A stretch of 64,000 nucleotides of DNA, taken from contig NZ_JAYFUM010000022.1 in the NCBI RefSeq assembly GCF_034929435.1, positions 62,001 through 126,000 on the forward strand. Reading direction: 5' to 3'. Made by a program: the position numbers and the translations under genes. The stretch is from Arcicella rigui. Lineage in GTDB: Bacteria; Bacteroidota; Bacteroidia; Cytophagales; Spirosomataceae. A model generated the notes under the pieces. The model saw only the letters and a list, made by a program, of their open reading frames with translations. It had not been told where the DNA came from and made no database searches. Positions 51,599 to 61,703 of this stretch are shown piece by piece (position 1 is the stretch's first letter; each line of letters begins with the position of its first letter).

Positions 51599-53185
51599 AT
51601 GCCCCAATACGACTTTTTAGTTATCGGCTCAGGTATCGCTGGGCTTTCTTATACAGCCAAAATTGCTACATACTTTGAAGAAAAACGCAAAAATGTAAAA
51701 ATAGCAATCATCACAAAAACCATCGCCGAAGAAAGTAATACGAAATATGCACAAGGTGGCATTGCTACGGTTTGGAAAGATGAAGATTCTTTTGAAAAAC
51801 ACATAGAAGATACAATGGTGGCGGGCGATTTTATGTCGGATAAAAGAGCAGTAGAAATTGTAGTAACAGAAGCCCCCGAACGCCTAAAAGAACTGATTGC
51901 CTACGGAACAAACTTTGATAAAAAAGAGGACGGCTCTTATGATTTAGTGAAAGAAGGAGGACATTCCGACCAAAGAATTTTGCATCATAAAGATTCAACA
52001 GGCAACGAAATCGAAAGAGCTTTATTAGAAAAAGTAAAATCTTTTAAAAGTGTAGATTTTTTTACGCATTACTTTGCCATCGACCTAATTACGCAGCATC
52101 ATTTGGGCGAAAAAGTAACCAAAGATACACCCGATAAAAAGTGTTTCGGAGCTTATATTTTTAATACTATTACTGGAAAAACCGAAACATTTTTAGCTAA
52201 AACTACGCTGTTGGCTACGGGCGGAATCGGGCAGATTTACCAAAGTACAACCAACCCAACCATTGCCACTGGCGACGGAATTGCGATGGCATACCGTGCC
52301 AAAGGATTAGTAGAAGGCATGGAGTTTATTCAGTTTCATCCTACTTCTTTGTATCAACCCGGCAAAAAACCTTCATTTTTGATTTCAGAAGCTGTGCGTG
52401 GACATGGCGGTATTTTGAAAAATATGGACGAAAGTACTTTTATGGAAAAGTACGACGAACGCCTGTCATTAGCTCCACGTGATATTGTAGCAAGAGCCAT
52501 CGACTCTGAAATGAAGAAAAATGGCGTGGACCATGTGTATTTAGACACTCGCCATCTCGACCATGAGGATTTTACACATCATTTCCCGATGATTTACCAG
52601 TACTGTAAAGATAATCTCGGTTTGGATATTACAGGAAAAGACATGATTCCCGTTGTGCCAGCCCAGCATTATTTGTGTGGAGGTATCAAAGTAAATGAGT
52701 ACTCGCAAACGAATATTAATTTCTTGTTTGCCGCTGGCGAATGTTCGTCAACAGGTTTGCATGGGGCAAATCGTTTGGCATCTAATTCACTTTTAGAAGC
52801 CATTGTATATGCACATCGAGCATTTTTGAAATCCATTGAAATTTTTGAAGACAATATACTTCCTACCAATATTCCAGATTGGAATGACGAAGGAACGACG
52901 CATCCTGAAGAATTAGTATTGGTAACAGAAATGGCTCGTGAATTAGAATCTATCATGAGTAATTATGTCGGTATCGTAAGAACAGACCGAAGACTAAAAA
53001 GAGCTTACGACCGTCTGGAATTGATTTATCTTGAACACGAAGAATTGTATCGTCAATCAAAAATTTCTGTTCAAATCAACGAACTCCGCAATATGATTAA
53101 TGTAGCTTACCTCATTATCAAAGATGCCAGAGCCAGAAAAGAAAATCGTGGTTTACATTATAATTTAGATAATATCAAGGAGTAG
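51599..53185 (+). CDS. nadB: L-aspartate oxidase
   Basis: 528 residues, the normal length. FAD motif DFLVIGSGIAGLSYTAKIA, then the flavin covalent-free loop SNTKYAQGGIATVW, the active-site region GGHSDQRILHHKDSTG, VEGMEFIQFHPTSLY and PAQHYLCGGIKVNEY with ECSSTGLHGANRLASNSLLEA. NadB oxidises L-aspartate to iminoaspartate, the first step of NAD biosynthesis. The C-terminal helical domain (TEMARELESIMSNYVGIVR) is intact. No nadA or nadC is adjacent. Confidence 0.96.
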   Translation: MPQYDFLVIGSGIAGLSYTAKIATYFEEKRKNVKIAIITKTIAEESNTKYAQGGIATVWKDEDSFEKHIEDTMVAGDFMSDKRAVEIVVTEAPERLKELIAYGTNFDKKEDGSYDLVKEGGHSDQRILHHKDSTGNEIERALLEKVKSFKSVDFFTHYFAIDLITQHHLGEKVTKDTPDKKCFGAYIFNTITGKTETFLAKTTLLATGGIGQIYQSTTNPTIATGDGIAMAYRAKGLVEGMEFIQFHPTSLYQPGKKPSFLISEAVRGHGGILKNMDESTFMEKYDERLSLAPRDIVARAIDSEMKKNGVDHVYLDTRHLDHEDFTHHFPMIYQYCKDNLGLDITGKDMIPVVPAQHYLCGGIKVNEYSQTNINFLFAAGECSSTGLHGANRLASNSLLEAIVYAHRAFLKSIEIFEDNILPTNIPDWNDEGTTHPEELVLVTEMARELESIMSNYVGIVRTDRRLKRAYDRLELIYLEHEELYRQSKISVQINELRNMINVAYLIIKDARARKENRGLHYNLDNIKE

Positions 53186-53205
53186 AAAACTCTATTCAAG
53201 TCCAT

Positions 53206-53243
53206 AAAAAAAGCCTGACGAAATCAAGAATCGTCAGGCTTTT
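53206..53243. terminator. Bidirectional terminator
   Basis: AAAAGCCTGACGA pairs with TCGTCAGGCTTTT around a 9-base loop. It separates nadB from the converging nucleoside transporter gene. Confidence 0.9.
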
Positions 53244-53260
53244 ATGCGTAGTACGTATTT

Positions 53261-54502
53261 TTACAAAAGTAATCCTGCTAAAGTAGCGGAAAGATAACTT
53301 GCCAAAGTACCACAAATTAATGCTTTGAAACCTAATTTGGCTAAATCAGTACGACGCTCAGGAGCTAATTCGCCAATACCTCCAATCTGAATTGCTACCG
53401 AACTAAAATTGGCAAAACCACACAAAGCAAAACTGGTGATAGCCAAAGTTTTTACATCTAAAGTTTCTTTGATTTTCACTAAATCCAAGTAGGCTACAAA
53501 TTCATTTACTACCATTTTTGTTCCCATCAAAGCACCTGCTACCTGAATATCTTTACTGGGTACGCCCATAGCCCAAGCAAATACCGAGAAAACATTTCCT
53601 AAAATGAAATTCATACTAAGGTTTGGCATACCGAAAACGTAAAAACCAACATGCCAAAGAATAGAATCAATTAGAGCAATCAAAGCAATAAAACCAATTA
53701 GCATCGCTATTACATTGAAGCCAACTTTCAAGCCTTCAGAAGCACCCGAAGCAATGGCATCCACCAAATTGGAATGAGCTTTCTTAATTTCAAGTTGAAC
53801 AAAACCTTGTGTTTCAGATTTTTCAGTTTCAGGATAAACGATTTTTGAAATCACTAAAGCACCCGGTGCAGCCATAATACTTGCCGCCAAAAGATACGAA
53901 GCAGGTACGCCCAATTTGATATAAGTAGCCATTACACCACCAGCAATACAAGCAAAACTTCCCGACATCGAAGCCAATAATTCAGATTTTGTCATACCCT
54001 TTAAATAAGGTTTAATCATAATCTGAGCCTCCACTTGTCCAACAAAAGCCGAAGCTGCATTTGAAAGAGCCTCTGCTCCACTTACGCCCATGAGCCAGTG
54101 CATACCTTTTGCCAAAACGGCAATTACTCTTTGCATGATTCCGAGGTGATACAGAATATTTACCAAAACCGCTACAAATACAATCGTAGGAATTACTTTG
54201 AAGAAAAAAACAAAATCATGACCTTCACCGAAGGCTTTTGTCATTAATTCGGGTTGTACCAGTGAACTAAAAACAAATTCTGCTCCTTTGTCTGCTTTTT
54301 CAAGGAGTTGATTTACCAGTTCTCCTAATTTAGTAAATAGTGTTTTTCCAATGTCGGTTCTTAAAATAAAAACAGCCAAGCCAAACTGCAAAGCCAAGCC
54401 CACACCTACTGTGCGGTAGTTAATAGCTTTTCGGTTATTCGACATCAAATAGGCAATTCCTAAAATTAATACAATCCCAATAAGTCCTGTGAAACGTTCC
54501 AT
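53261..54502 (-). CDS. CNT-family nucleoside transporter (NupC-like)
   Basis: 413 residues from the ATG at 54502. Ten or more hydrophobic helices. Concentrative-nucleoside-transporter signatures: GVSGAEALSNAASAFVGQVEAQ, then IKPYLKGMTKSELLASMSGSFACIAGG, NEFVAYLDLVK and ALCGFANFSSVAIQIGG (the last is highly conserved). It imports nucleosides using a proton or sodium gradient. Monocistronic on this strand, facing nadB. Confidence 0.95.
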   Translation of the reverse strand: MERFTGLIGIVLILGIAYLMSNNRKAINYRTVGVGLALQFGLAVFILRTDIGKTLFTKLGELVNQLLEKADKGAEFVFSSLVQPELMTKAFGEGHDFVFFFKVIPTIVFVAVLVNILYHLGIMQRVIAVLAKGMHWLMGVSGAEALSNAASAFVGQVEAQIMIKPYLKGMTKSELLASMSGSFACIAGGVMATYIKLGVPASYLLAASIMAAPGALVISKIVYPETEKSETQGFVQLEIKKAHSNLVDAIASGASEGLKVGFNVIAMLIGFIALIALIDSILWHVGFYVFGMPNLSMNFILGNVFSVFAWAMGVPSKDIQVAGALMGTKMVVNEFVAYLDLVKIKETLDVKTLAITSFALCGFANFSSVAIQIGGIGELAPERRTDLAKLGFKALICGTLASYLSATLAGLLL

Positions 54503-54596
54503 GTACAAAAGGTTAATACCAAATCTTTAAAGTGGTTGTTGAATGAAAAGTTAAAGATAAGTGAAAAAAGATGAAAGCTGATAAAAGTAAAGCTCA

Positions 54597-54633
54597 GAAA
54601 AACCTTAAAGCCCAGAAAACAAGCTTTAAGGTT
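54597..54633 (-). terminator. Terminator of the YfiT-like gene
   Basis: On the minus strand AACCTTAAAGC and GCTTTAAGGTT form an 11-bp stem followed by TTTTT. It lies 154 bases after the stop of the gene at 54787. Confidence 0.75.
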
Positions 54634-54786
54634 CATAATTTAATATTTTTTGAAAATATGAATTTCCATTATTTTTACTTTCAAGTGTAAAGTTTTTGAG
54701 TGATGAATTAGGAATACAGAGTTTTGAAGCCAAATTAAACTCCTCACTCAGCATTCAACACTCCACATTCAAAAAACTCCACACTC

Positions 54787-55329
54787 TCAAATTCCCATTC
54801 TCTTTCTCAATTCAGTAATATGAGCGGTGTGATGTTTACCATGCCAAGCATACATACCTGCCACAGTACGAAGCGAGTTCGTTTGTTGGCTTGCAGGGTG
54901 GACAAACTTGCGTTCAAATTGTTCTTCGGTCATTGATTTCAAAAGCATCACCCATCTGTTATGAAGCATTTCTAATAAAGTAAGCGACCACTCTATCGGA
55001 GCGTTTTTACCATCTTCTAATTCTGCCCAAAATTGTTCTTCATAAGGGCGAATTGTTGGAGTATCTTCTGTAAGTGCTAATTTAAAACGACAGTAAGCGT
55101 TCAAATGCGAGTCGGCAACATGATTGACAGTTTGGCGGAGAGTCCAGCCTTCTGGTCGGTAGGGGAGTTCCAATTGTTCAGCATTTAAGCCTTCCACAGA
55201 TTTTTTCAACAATGTAGGAAGCGATGCTATTTCGTCAATCCAAAGATTTAACAAGGCATCACTAATTTCTGTAGGTTTTTCAAATTCCCCAATCGGATAA
55301 CGAAGCTGTTCTAAAGATAAAGATTCCAT
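54787..55329 (-). CDS. YfiT-like DinB-superfamily protein (bacillithiol transferase family)
   Basis: 180 residues. It begins LRYPIGEFEKP as YfiT proteins do. The DinB four-helix bundle with the metal-binding His triad is visible: QTVNHVADSHLNAY (His), then AWHGKHHTAHITELRKRMG at the C-terminus (two His). Bacillus relatives transfer bacillithiol to electrophiles such as fosfomycin-like or cerulenin-like compounds; Bacteroidota members are annotated as putative metal-dependent hydrolases. Single gene. Confidence 0.93.
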   Translation of the reverse strand: MESLSLEQLRYPIGEFEKPTEISDALLNLWIDEIASLPTLLKKSVEGLNAEQLELPYRPEGWTLRQTVNHVADSHLNAYCRFKLALTEDTPTIRPYEEQFWAELEDGKNAPIEWSLTLLEMLHNRWVMLLKSMTEEQFERKFVHPASQQTNSLRTVAGMYAWHGKHHTAHITELRKRMGI

Positions 55330-55988
55330 AAGGTTTAATTTAATGATTACAGCACAATTTAGTATAAATATCTATTAATAAAGTGTTTATACGAGGATTT
55401 AAGTAATTTAACTTAATTTTTTTGATACAATAAGTGTGTGATACTGACACAATCTAAATGCTGATTTTTATCATTTCAAAAACCAATTTTTGTGCTTTCT
55501 TTAAATCATTATATTTATTATAAAATAGGGTCAAAATAATTTTTTTTATTCACTTGAAATGAATATTTTTTGGATTTTTAGTTTGGGATTTTAAATAAAT
55601 TGACTATAATCGTACTTAGAAATATGCAAAAAGCAGGATAAAAAAGATTAATTTAATATTATGTACAAAAAAATCTTTGTCGCTTTAAGTATAATTTCTC
55701 ATAACATAACCATAACAAACTAATAAAACTAATTCACTAAAAGCTTTTAAAAACAAACCAGATACAAGCAGTTTACGCATTCTTATTTTTCCTTTTTTCC
55801 AAAAACAACTCTTCAATTTATAATCTAAATCACGAACATTGCTATTAGCACTCAAAAAGTGTTCTGATTTCGTATTGCCTTTTTTCAAAACATAAAAACA
55901 GATTTGACAATGACCAAAAATCATTGCCCAGTATTGTATTGCCCAAATTTCAGTATAATAATTTCACAACCATAAACAACTAATACTT
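55330..55988. other. Long intergenic leader region of the SusC operon
   Basis: About 660 AT-rich bases without a convincing gene. It should hold the promoter and untranslated leader of the SusC/SusD operon. No sigma/anti-sigma pair or clear TAnnTTTG element was found. A 79-codon minus-strand frame here looks like chance. Confidence 0.5.
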
Positions 55989-58900
55989 ATGAACAAAATT
56001 CTATTACTATTGTGGGGATTACTGCTGTTTACCACATCAGCGTTCTCGCAAGAAAAACTAAGTGTTACGGGAACAGTCACCTCTGCTGAAGATGGAATGC
56101 CTATGCCCGGTGTTACGATTCTTGTAAAAGGAACTTCGATTGGAACGAATTCGAGTAGCGAAGGAAAATTTAAGATTGCTTGTAGTTCCAAAGATATTTT
56201 AGTTTTTACTTTCGTTGGGATGTCTCCACAGGAGATTCCAGTGGGTTCTCAGACTTCAATTAATGTAAAACTTAAACCTGATGTATTGCAATTATCAGAA
56301 GTAGTGGTAACTGCACTTGGTGTACAAAGAGAGAAAAAAGCATTAGGCTTTTCTCAGCAACAGCTTAAAGGTGAATCACTTACAGAAGCAAGGTCTGCCA
56401 ATTTAGCCAACGGACTTTCTGGTAAAATTGCAGGTTTCAGAGTAAACACCAGTGCTGGGCCGGGTGCTGCGGCTACTATCCAAATCCGTGGTTCATCGTC
56501 AGTTTCTGGTAATAATCAGCCTTTGGTGGTGATTGATGGTGTACCTATCCAACAAAGTTTTGACAAACAATATGGCTCTGGACTTTCGGAAGTAAATCCC
56601 GACAACGTGAAAGATATTGCGGTTTTGAAAGGCCCCAATGCCGCAGCTTTGTATGGTTCTCGTGCTGCCAATGGTGTTATTTTGATTACTACAAAAAATG
56701 GTGCTGGCACAAAAGGCATTGGAGTAGAAGTAAATTCTAACTTTACAGCCGAAAGACCTTTTATCAGTCCAAATTTTCAAAATATCTATGGTGGAGGAAA
56801 TGGCTATCGTACTTGGTACACAGATGGCTGGAGTGGTTCAATCACTGACCCAACTGAAATTACCCAATATCGTGCAGCTTATGGGCCTAATGCTCCGCTA
56901 AGTGGTACAGAAGGAACTGACGAAAGCTGGGGGGCTCCTATGGATGGACGTTTGGTGCGTCAATGGTGGACAGGTAAATCTGTTGCTCCACTTACTCCAC
57001 AGCCTAATAACTTCCAAGAATTTTGGCAAACAGGTACTGCTTTCACCAATAACGTAGCTATTTCTGGAGGTAACGATAAAGGAAACTTTAGGCTATCAGT
57101 TGGCAATCTGAAACAAAATGGAATTATGTATTTCAATGATTTTCAGAGAAATAACTTCAAATTTAATTCAGGATACAACTTTACTCCAAAATTGAATGTA
57201 ACCCTTTCTGCCGAGTACGTAAAGTCTTGGTCGAATAACAGAGGTTATACAGGTGGTCAGGAATTTATTTGGTCGCACAGACATATTTCTTGGGAACAAC
57301 TACGTGATTGGGAATCTTATAAGGATGTGCATATTCAAAGAGCTGTGGCTGGCAGACTTCCAGACAGCGACCCACCAAACTGGCAACATACTTTCTTTAC
57401 AAACCCTTATTACATTCAAGAAAAATTACCTGCTTCTAACGAAAAAGACCGCTTAGTTGGAAATATTGCTTTGAATTACAAAATCACACCAGAATTAAGT
57501 GCCATGTTGAGAACTGGTACGGATGTTTGGACGGATACTCGTATCACTGTCGTAAACTTTGAAAGAGTAAGAAACGGAAACCGTACACCGGGTAGATTCT
57601 CAGAAGAAGTACTTCGTCGTCAGGAAACAAATACCGATGCGATACTTACGTATAATAAAAACGTTAGTAAAGATTTTTCTATCAACGCACAAGTCGGAGG
57701 AATTATCAGAACCAATTATTACAAGAGAAATTATCTCTATGTGGGTGAATTAGTAATTGATGGATTGTACAATGCAGGAAATGCCGTGCCAAGCCAAAAC
57801 ACAATTGCTTCGGCTATTCAAAAGCAAGAAGTACAAAGTGCTTTTGGTTCAGTAAACTTGGGTTTCAAAAATGCTATTTTCTTAGACTTAACAGCACGTA
57901 ACGACTGGTCGTCAACACTTCCTGCTGGGAATCGCTCGTATTTTTATCCATCAGCTTCTTTGAGTACAGTATTTACAGATTTGATAGATGGTATAAAAGG
58001 TGATGTTTTATCATTCGGAAAAGCACGTGTCAGTTTGGCACAAGTAGGTAACGATGCCGACCCTTATCAGTTAGCTCAAACTTATCGTGCAGGTACTTCT
58101 TGGAATGGTTCAGTTCCAGAATTTGCTGAAAATACTACCATTGCCAACTCTTCATTGAAACCAGAAATTACGACTGGGCTTGAAGCTGGTTTAGACCTCC
58201 GTTTATTCAAAGGTAAAGTAAATTTAGACTTAACTTACTACGAGCAAAGTACCAAAAACCAAATTTTAGGGGTTGAAATCTCTAAAGCATCTGGCTACAA
58301 TACTCGTATTTTGAATGCTGGTCAAATCACCAACAGAGGGGTAGAAATCACCGTTTCAGGTACTCCACTCAAGCTTTCAAATGGATTTACTTGGGAAGTC
58401 GGTTTCAACTTTGCCCGCAACAGAAACAAAGTGGTTGAATTAGCAGAAGGATTAACCACTTACGTATTGAACGAACGCCGTGGCTTAACTTCTGAAGCTC
58501 GTGTTGGACAACCCTACGGAACTTTATATGGCTATGGCTTCGAAAGAGCTCCAGACGGGCAGTTGATTTTAGTAAACGGTTTACCTCAGTTATCAACTAC
58601 TCAAAAAATCTTAGGAAATATTCAGCCAGACTGGATTGGAGGTTTTACAAACACTTTCAACTATAAAAACCTTTCACTTTCAACATTAATTGATATTCGT
58701 ATGGGTGGTTCAATTTATGACGAAGGTACTGCCAATGCTCGTTGGACGGGTCAGTATGCTGAAACAGCAATTGGTCGTGAAGAAGGAGTAATCGGTCAAG
58801 GTGTAAAAATTGTTAGTACAAATCCAGATGGTACAAAAAATTATGCTCCGAACGACATCATCGTAAGTGCTAACCAATACTATGGTTATAACAACCCTCG

Positions 58901-59171
58901 TCGTTATCATGAAGCAGCCATTTTTGATGCCAGCTATGTAAAACTTCGTGAAGTATCATTGGGCTATAAATTACCTACTGCTTTGGTGAGAAAATTAGGT
59001 TTTCAGTCAGCAAAAATTTCAGCAGTTGGTCGTAACGTCTTGATGATTTTCAAAAATCACCCACATCAAGACCCAGAAATTGATGCAAATGGTGGAAACA
59101 GACAAGGTTTTGGTTATGGTGAATTACCACAAACAAGAAGTATCGGAGCTAATTTATCATTTAGCTTTTAA
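55989..59171 (+). CDS. SusC/RagA-family TonB-linked outer-membrane protein
   Basis: 1060 residues, typical SusC size. Signal peptide (LLLWGLLLFTTSAFSQE), a carboxypeptidase-like domain with PGVTILVKGTSIGTNSSSEG (about 38-57), the SusC TonB box region SEVVVTALGVQREKKALGFS, the plug with VVIDGVPI and the signature DIAVLKGPNAAALYGSRAANGVILITTK, then a barrel of some 800 residues ending in LSFSF. It imports oligomers captured by the SusD lipoprotein encoded next. Together with the Tat-exported aminotransferase and amine oxidase downstream it may bring in peptides or amines rather than glycans (inference). Confidence 0.96.
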   Translation: MNKILLLLWGLLLFTTSAFSQEKLSVTGTVTSAEDGMPMPGVTILVKGTSIGTNSSSEGKFKIACSSKDILVFTFVGMSPQEIPVGSQTSINVKLKPDVLQLSEVVVTALGVQREKKALGFSQQQLKGESLTEARSANLANGLSGKIAGFRVNTSAGPGAAATIQIRGSSSVSGNNQPLVVIDGVPIQQSFDKQYGSGLSEVNPDNVKDIAVLKGPNAAALYGSRAANGVILITTKNGAGTKGIGVEVNSNFTAERPFISPNFQNIYGGGNGYRTWYTDGWSGSITDPTEITQYRAAYGPNAPLSGTEGTDESWGAPMDGRLVRQWWTGKSVAPLTPQPNNFQEFWQTGTAFTNNVAISGGNDKGNFRLSVGNLKQNGIMYFNDFQRNNFKFNSGYNFTPKLNVTLSAEYVKSWSNNRGYTGGQEFIWSHRHISWEQLRDWESYKDVHIQRAVAGRLPDSDPPNWQHTFFTNPYYIQEKLPASNEKDRLVGNIALNYKITPELSAMLRTGTDVWTDTRITVVNFERVRNGNRTPGRFSEEVLRRQETNTDAILTYNKNVSKDFSINAQVGGIIRTNYYKRNYLYVGELVIDGLYNAGNAVPSQNTIASAIQKQEVQSAFGSVNLGFKNAIFLDLTARNDWSSTLPAGNRSYFYPSASLSTVFTDLIDGIKGDVLSFGKARVSLAQVGNDADPYQLAQTYRAGTSWNGSVPEFAENTTIANSSLKPEITTGLEAGLDLRLFKGKVNLDLTYYEQSTKNQILGVEISKASGYNTRILNAGQITNRGVEITVSGTPLKLSNGFTWEVGFNFARNRNKVVELAEGLTTYVLNERRGLTSEARVGQPYGTLYGYGFERAPDGQLILVNGLPQLSTTQKILGNIQPDWIGGFTNTFNYKNLSLSTLIDIRMGGSIYDEGTANARWTGQYAETAIGREEGVIGQGVKIVSTNPDGTKNYAPNDIIVSANQYYGYNNPRRYHEAAIFDASYVKLREVSLGYKLPTALVRKLGFQSAKISAVGRNVLMIFKNHPHQDPEIDANGGNRQGFGYGELPQTRSIGANLSFSF

Positions 59172-59288
59172 ACCTTATTCGCAACAACTAAATAAAACTT
59201 GTATCAATCATTGTGGCAATAGCCTTGCGTAATCAGCTTTTGAGAACCTGTTTTTGTCACAAGATTTTCACCCAAAAAATATTCGACA

Positions 59289-60761
59289 ATGAAAAAACAT
59301 ACAAAAATATATCTTCTGGTTGCCAGTATTTTATTGGGAACTGGAGCTTGTACTGGCGATTTTGATAAGATGAATGTTGACCCCAACAACCCTTCATCCA
59401 TTACCCCACAATTCCTTTTACCAACAGGTATAGAAAGTTCCATTGACCGCTACTGGGGACATCGTACTCGTTTTGAACGCATCAACCTCGACGGTGCAGC
59501 ACTTTGGATTCAGCATTTAACAAGAAATATTTATTCAAACGAAGGCGATAACTACGGTATTTCTCAGGCTTTACCCTTGAATAACTGGAAAGGTTTTTTC
59601 AATGATGCTCAGTCGAATTTCAACCGTATCATTACACTTTCAGGATCTGCTTCGGCAACTCCTAATAGCAATTATGAAGGCATCGCTTTAGTAATGCGTA
59701 CTTGGACTTTTTCTTTATTAACCGATATGTGGGGAGCAATACCTTACAGTCAGGCATTAAAAGGAACAGCCACCGACCCAATTTATACGCCTGCGTATGA
59801 TTCAATGGAAAAAGTGTATGCAGGAATGCTCGAAGATTTGAAAATAGCAAACGAGAAACTCAATGTAGCTGGGCCAGCTGTTTCTGGAGATATTCTTTAT
59901 GCTGGAAATATTTTGAAATGGAAAAAATTTGCCAACTCTTTGCGTTTACGATTGGCGAATCGTCAGGCTGCCAAAAAACCTACTGAGTCGAGAGCAATCA
60001 TGCGTGAAATACTTTCAGACCCAGTGAAGTATCCAATTTTTACAAGTAACGACGACAACGCTTCACTGAAATGTACCACCATTTTGCCAAGTAATAATGA
60101 GTGGAATCAAGTATTGATTCAAGACGGACGTACTGACTGGAATTTGAGTAAAACTTTGGTTGATAAAATGAATGGTTTGAACGATGGTAGAATCAAAATC
60201 TTCGGAAATCCAAACAAAGCAGGCAAGTACGAAGGTCATGCCAATGGATTACCAGATGCCATTGCCACTACATATTTGGAAAGTAGCTCTACAATTGGAA
60301 GTTTCTTTACTGCGGCAGCAGCACCAGAAGTAATCATGACTTACGCAGAACTTCAATTCATTTTAGCAGAAGCAAGTATCGACGGCGACATAACTACTGG
60401 AAATGCTCAGACTTATTTTGAAAATGGCGTAAATGCTTCTTTTGCTCAGTTCGGAGCTACGGGAGCGGCTGATTTATTAGCACAATTAGGAACTGTTACT
60501 CGTGCAAAAGTACTTGACCAAAAATGGATTGCTTTGTTTGGACAAGGTATTGAAGCTTGGACAGAGTACCGTAGAACAGGTTATCCGATAATGCCTGCTG
60601 CCGACCCAAGAGCCGTATTTGAAAATAGCGGAATTATTCCTACTCGTTTGCCTTATCCGGGTTCAGAGTATTCACTAAATGCTACCAACGTAGCTGAAGG
60701 TGAAAAATTAAATGGCGGACCGAATGACATGAAAACTAAACTTTGGTGGGCCGAGAAATAA
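59289..60761 (+). CDS. SusD/RagB-family lipoprotein
   Basis: 490 residues with a lipoprotein signal (LLVASILLGTGACTGDFDK; Cys at about 21). SusD features: early DFDKMNVDPNNPSSITPQFLLP, the TPR-like helices (LTDMWGAIPYSQALKG, LKWKKFANSLRLRLANRQ), MTYAELQFILAEAS and the C-terminal WTEYRRTGYP. It belongs to the SusD_RagB-like group lacking the long starch-binding loop. It binds the ligand at the cell surface over the SusC channel. Located 117 bases after SusC, same operon. Confidence 0.95.
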   Translation: MKKHTKIYLLVASILLGTGACTGDFDKMNVDPNNPSSITPQFLLPTGIESSIDRYWGHRTRFERINLDGAALWIQHLTRNIYSNEGDNYGISQALPLNNWKGFFNDAQSNFNRIITLSGSASATPNSNYEGIALVMRTWTFSLLTDMWGAIPYSQALKGTATDPIYTPAYDSMEKVYAGMLEDLKIANEKLNVAGPAVSGDILYAGNILKWKKFANSLRLRLANRQAAKKPTESRAIMREILSDPVKYPIFTSNDDNASLKCTTILPSNNEWNQVLIQDGRTDWNLSKTLVDKMNGLNDGRIKIFGNPNKAGKYEGHANGLPDAIATTYLESSSTIGSFFTAAAAPEVIMTYAELQFILAEASIDGDITTGNAQTYFENGVNASFAQFGATGAADLLAQLGTVTRAKVLDQKWIALFGQGIEAWTEYRRTGYPIMPAADPRAVFENSGIIPTRLPYPGSEYSLNATNVAEGEKLNGGPNDMKTKLWWAEK

Positions 60762-60801
60762 TTAAGCTTTCAAAAAGTATTAACAATAAAATAGAACAAT
60801 C

Positions 60802-61284
60802 ATGAAACACATAGATAAATTACCCCCATTTGTATTGATTGCCCTTTTTGCTCTTTTAGCCTTAACATCTTGTAAAGAAGTAGATGACCCTTTAGTACCC
60901 AGAGTAGTATCGCCCGTGTTGGTAGCAATTGATGGAATTCCTTATGGAGATTTTTCGACAGAGCCAACAGTAAGTTATACCAAAACAGGAAATGTTGTTT
61001 TATCGGCCAGAATTTTGGAGTTAGACAAAACAAATATTCTTGATTATACAAAAGGTATCGACTCGCTTCCAGTAGCCAATACCAAAATAGTAATTTCATT
61101 AAGAAGTACTGGTGCTACCGTGGCAGAGCTTACAACAGATGCCAAAGGAAAAATTAGTGTAGAGAAAACTTGGGCATCTTTAGGGCTAACAGCACCAGCA
61201 ACAGGGAACAGCGTTGCCCTTAATTGGAGCGGAAGTTATAAAGGACAAGCCTTCACCAGACTCTCAAGAGTCTCTGTAAAATAA
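60802..61284 (+). CDS. Small lipoprotein of the SusC/SusD operon
   Basis: 160 residues with lipobox ALTSC (Cys at about 24). The mature part looks like one Ig-like beta-sandwich (KTGNVVLSARILELDK, VANTKIVISLRSTGATVAEL, GNSVALNWSGSYKGQAF). No family recognised. It follows the SusD gene after 40 bases and probably serves as an accessory surface lipoprotein. Confidence 0.8.
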   Translation: MKHIDKLPPFVLIALFALLALTSCKEVDDPLVPRVVSPVLVAIDGIPYGDFSTEPTVSYTKTGNVVLSARILELDKTNILDYTKGIDSLPVANTKIVISLRSTGATVAELTTDAKGKISVEKTWASLGLTAPATGNSVALNWSGSYKGQAFTRLSRVSVK

Positions 61285-61703
61285 ACTACATAGCAAGCGT
61301 AATAAGCCAGATAAGAATTTGAAGTATTGTTTTTGTACAAAAAAAATGGTAATAAATGAGTGTTTCTCTCTATTTATCAAAAAACTATTTTTTTATACTT
61401 TTGCAAAGTAATTATCAATTAAGGTAATTTTATCACCAAAAAAATAGATATATTTGAATAAATTAGCATTTATAGGTTATTTTTTAACGAAAAAATTATC
61501 ATTTTAGATTTTATTTCTAAAATATTTGATTTACCTTTAGCTAAAAATAGTACAACTAAGAACTTCATCAACTTATAACTATTATATTCGAATTCTACGG
61601 GGATACTTCCCCGTAGAAGTTCAGATAATTACTTGAGAGCTTGAAATAACTTGCTTAATAGAAAACCTTCATCAAATCATTCACTCTTAAACAATTGTGT
61701 GAA
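61285..61703. other. Intergenic region with a GC-rich hairpin
   Basis: About 420 very AT-rich bases. TTCTACGGGG (61593-61602), loop ATACTT, CCCCGTAGAA (61609-61618) form a perfect 10-bp hairpin, 86 bases before the aminotransferase start. It lacks a T run, so it may be regulatory rather than a simple terminator. Nothing else was seen. Confidence 0.6.

Noticed and set aside
55685..55924. 79-codon minus-strand ORF upstream of SusC
   Set aside because: Composition looks random, no recognisable start context or family, and it lies in the leader region of the opposite strand.
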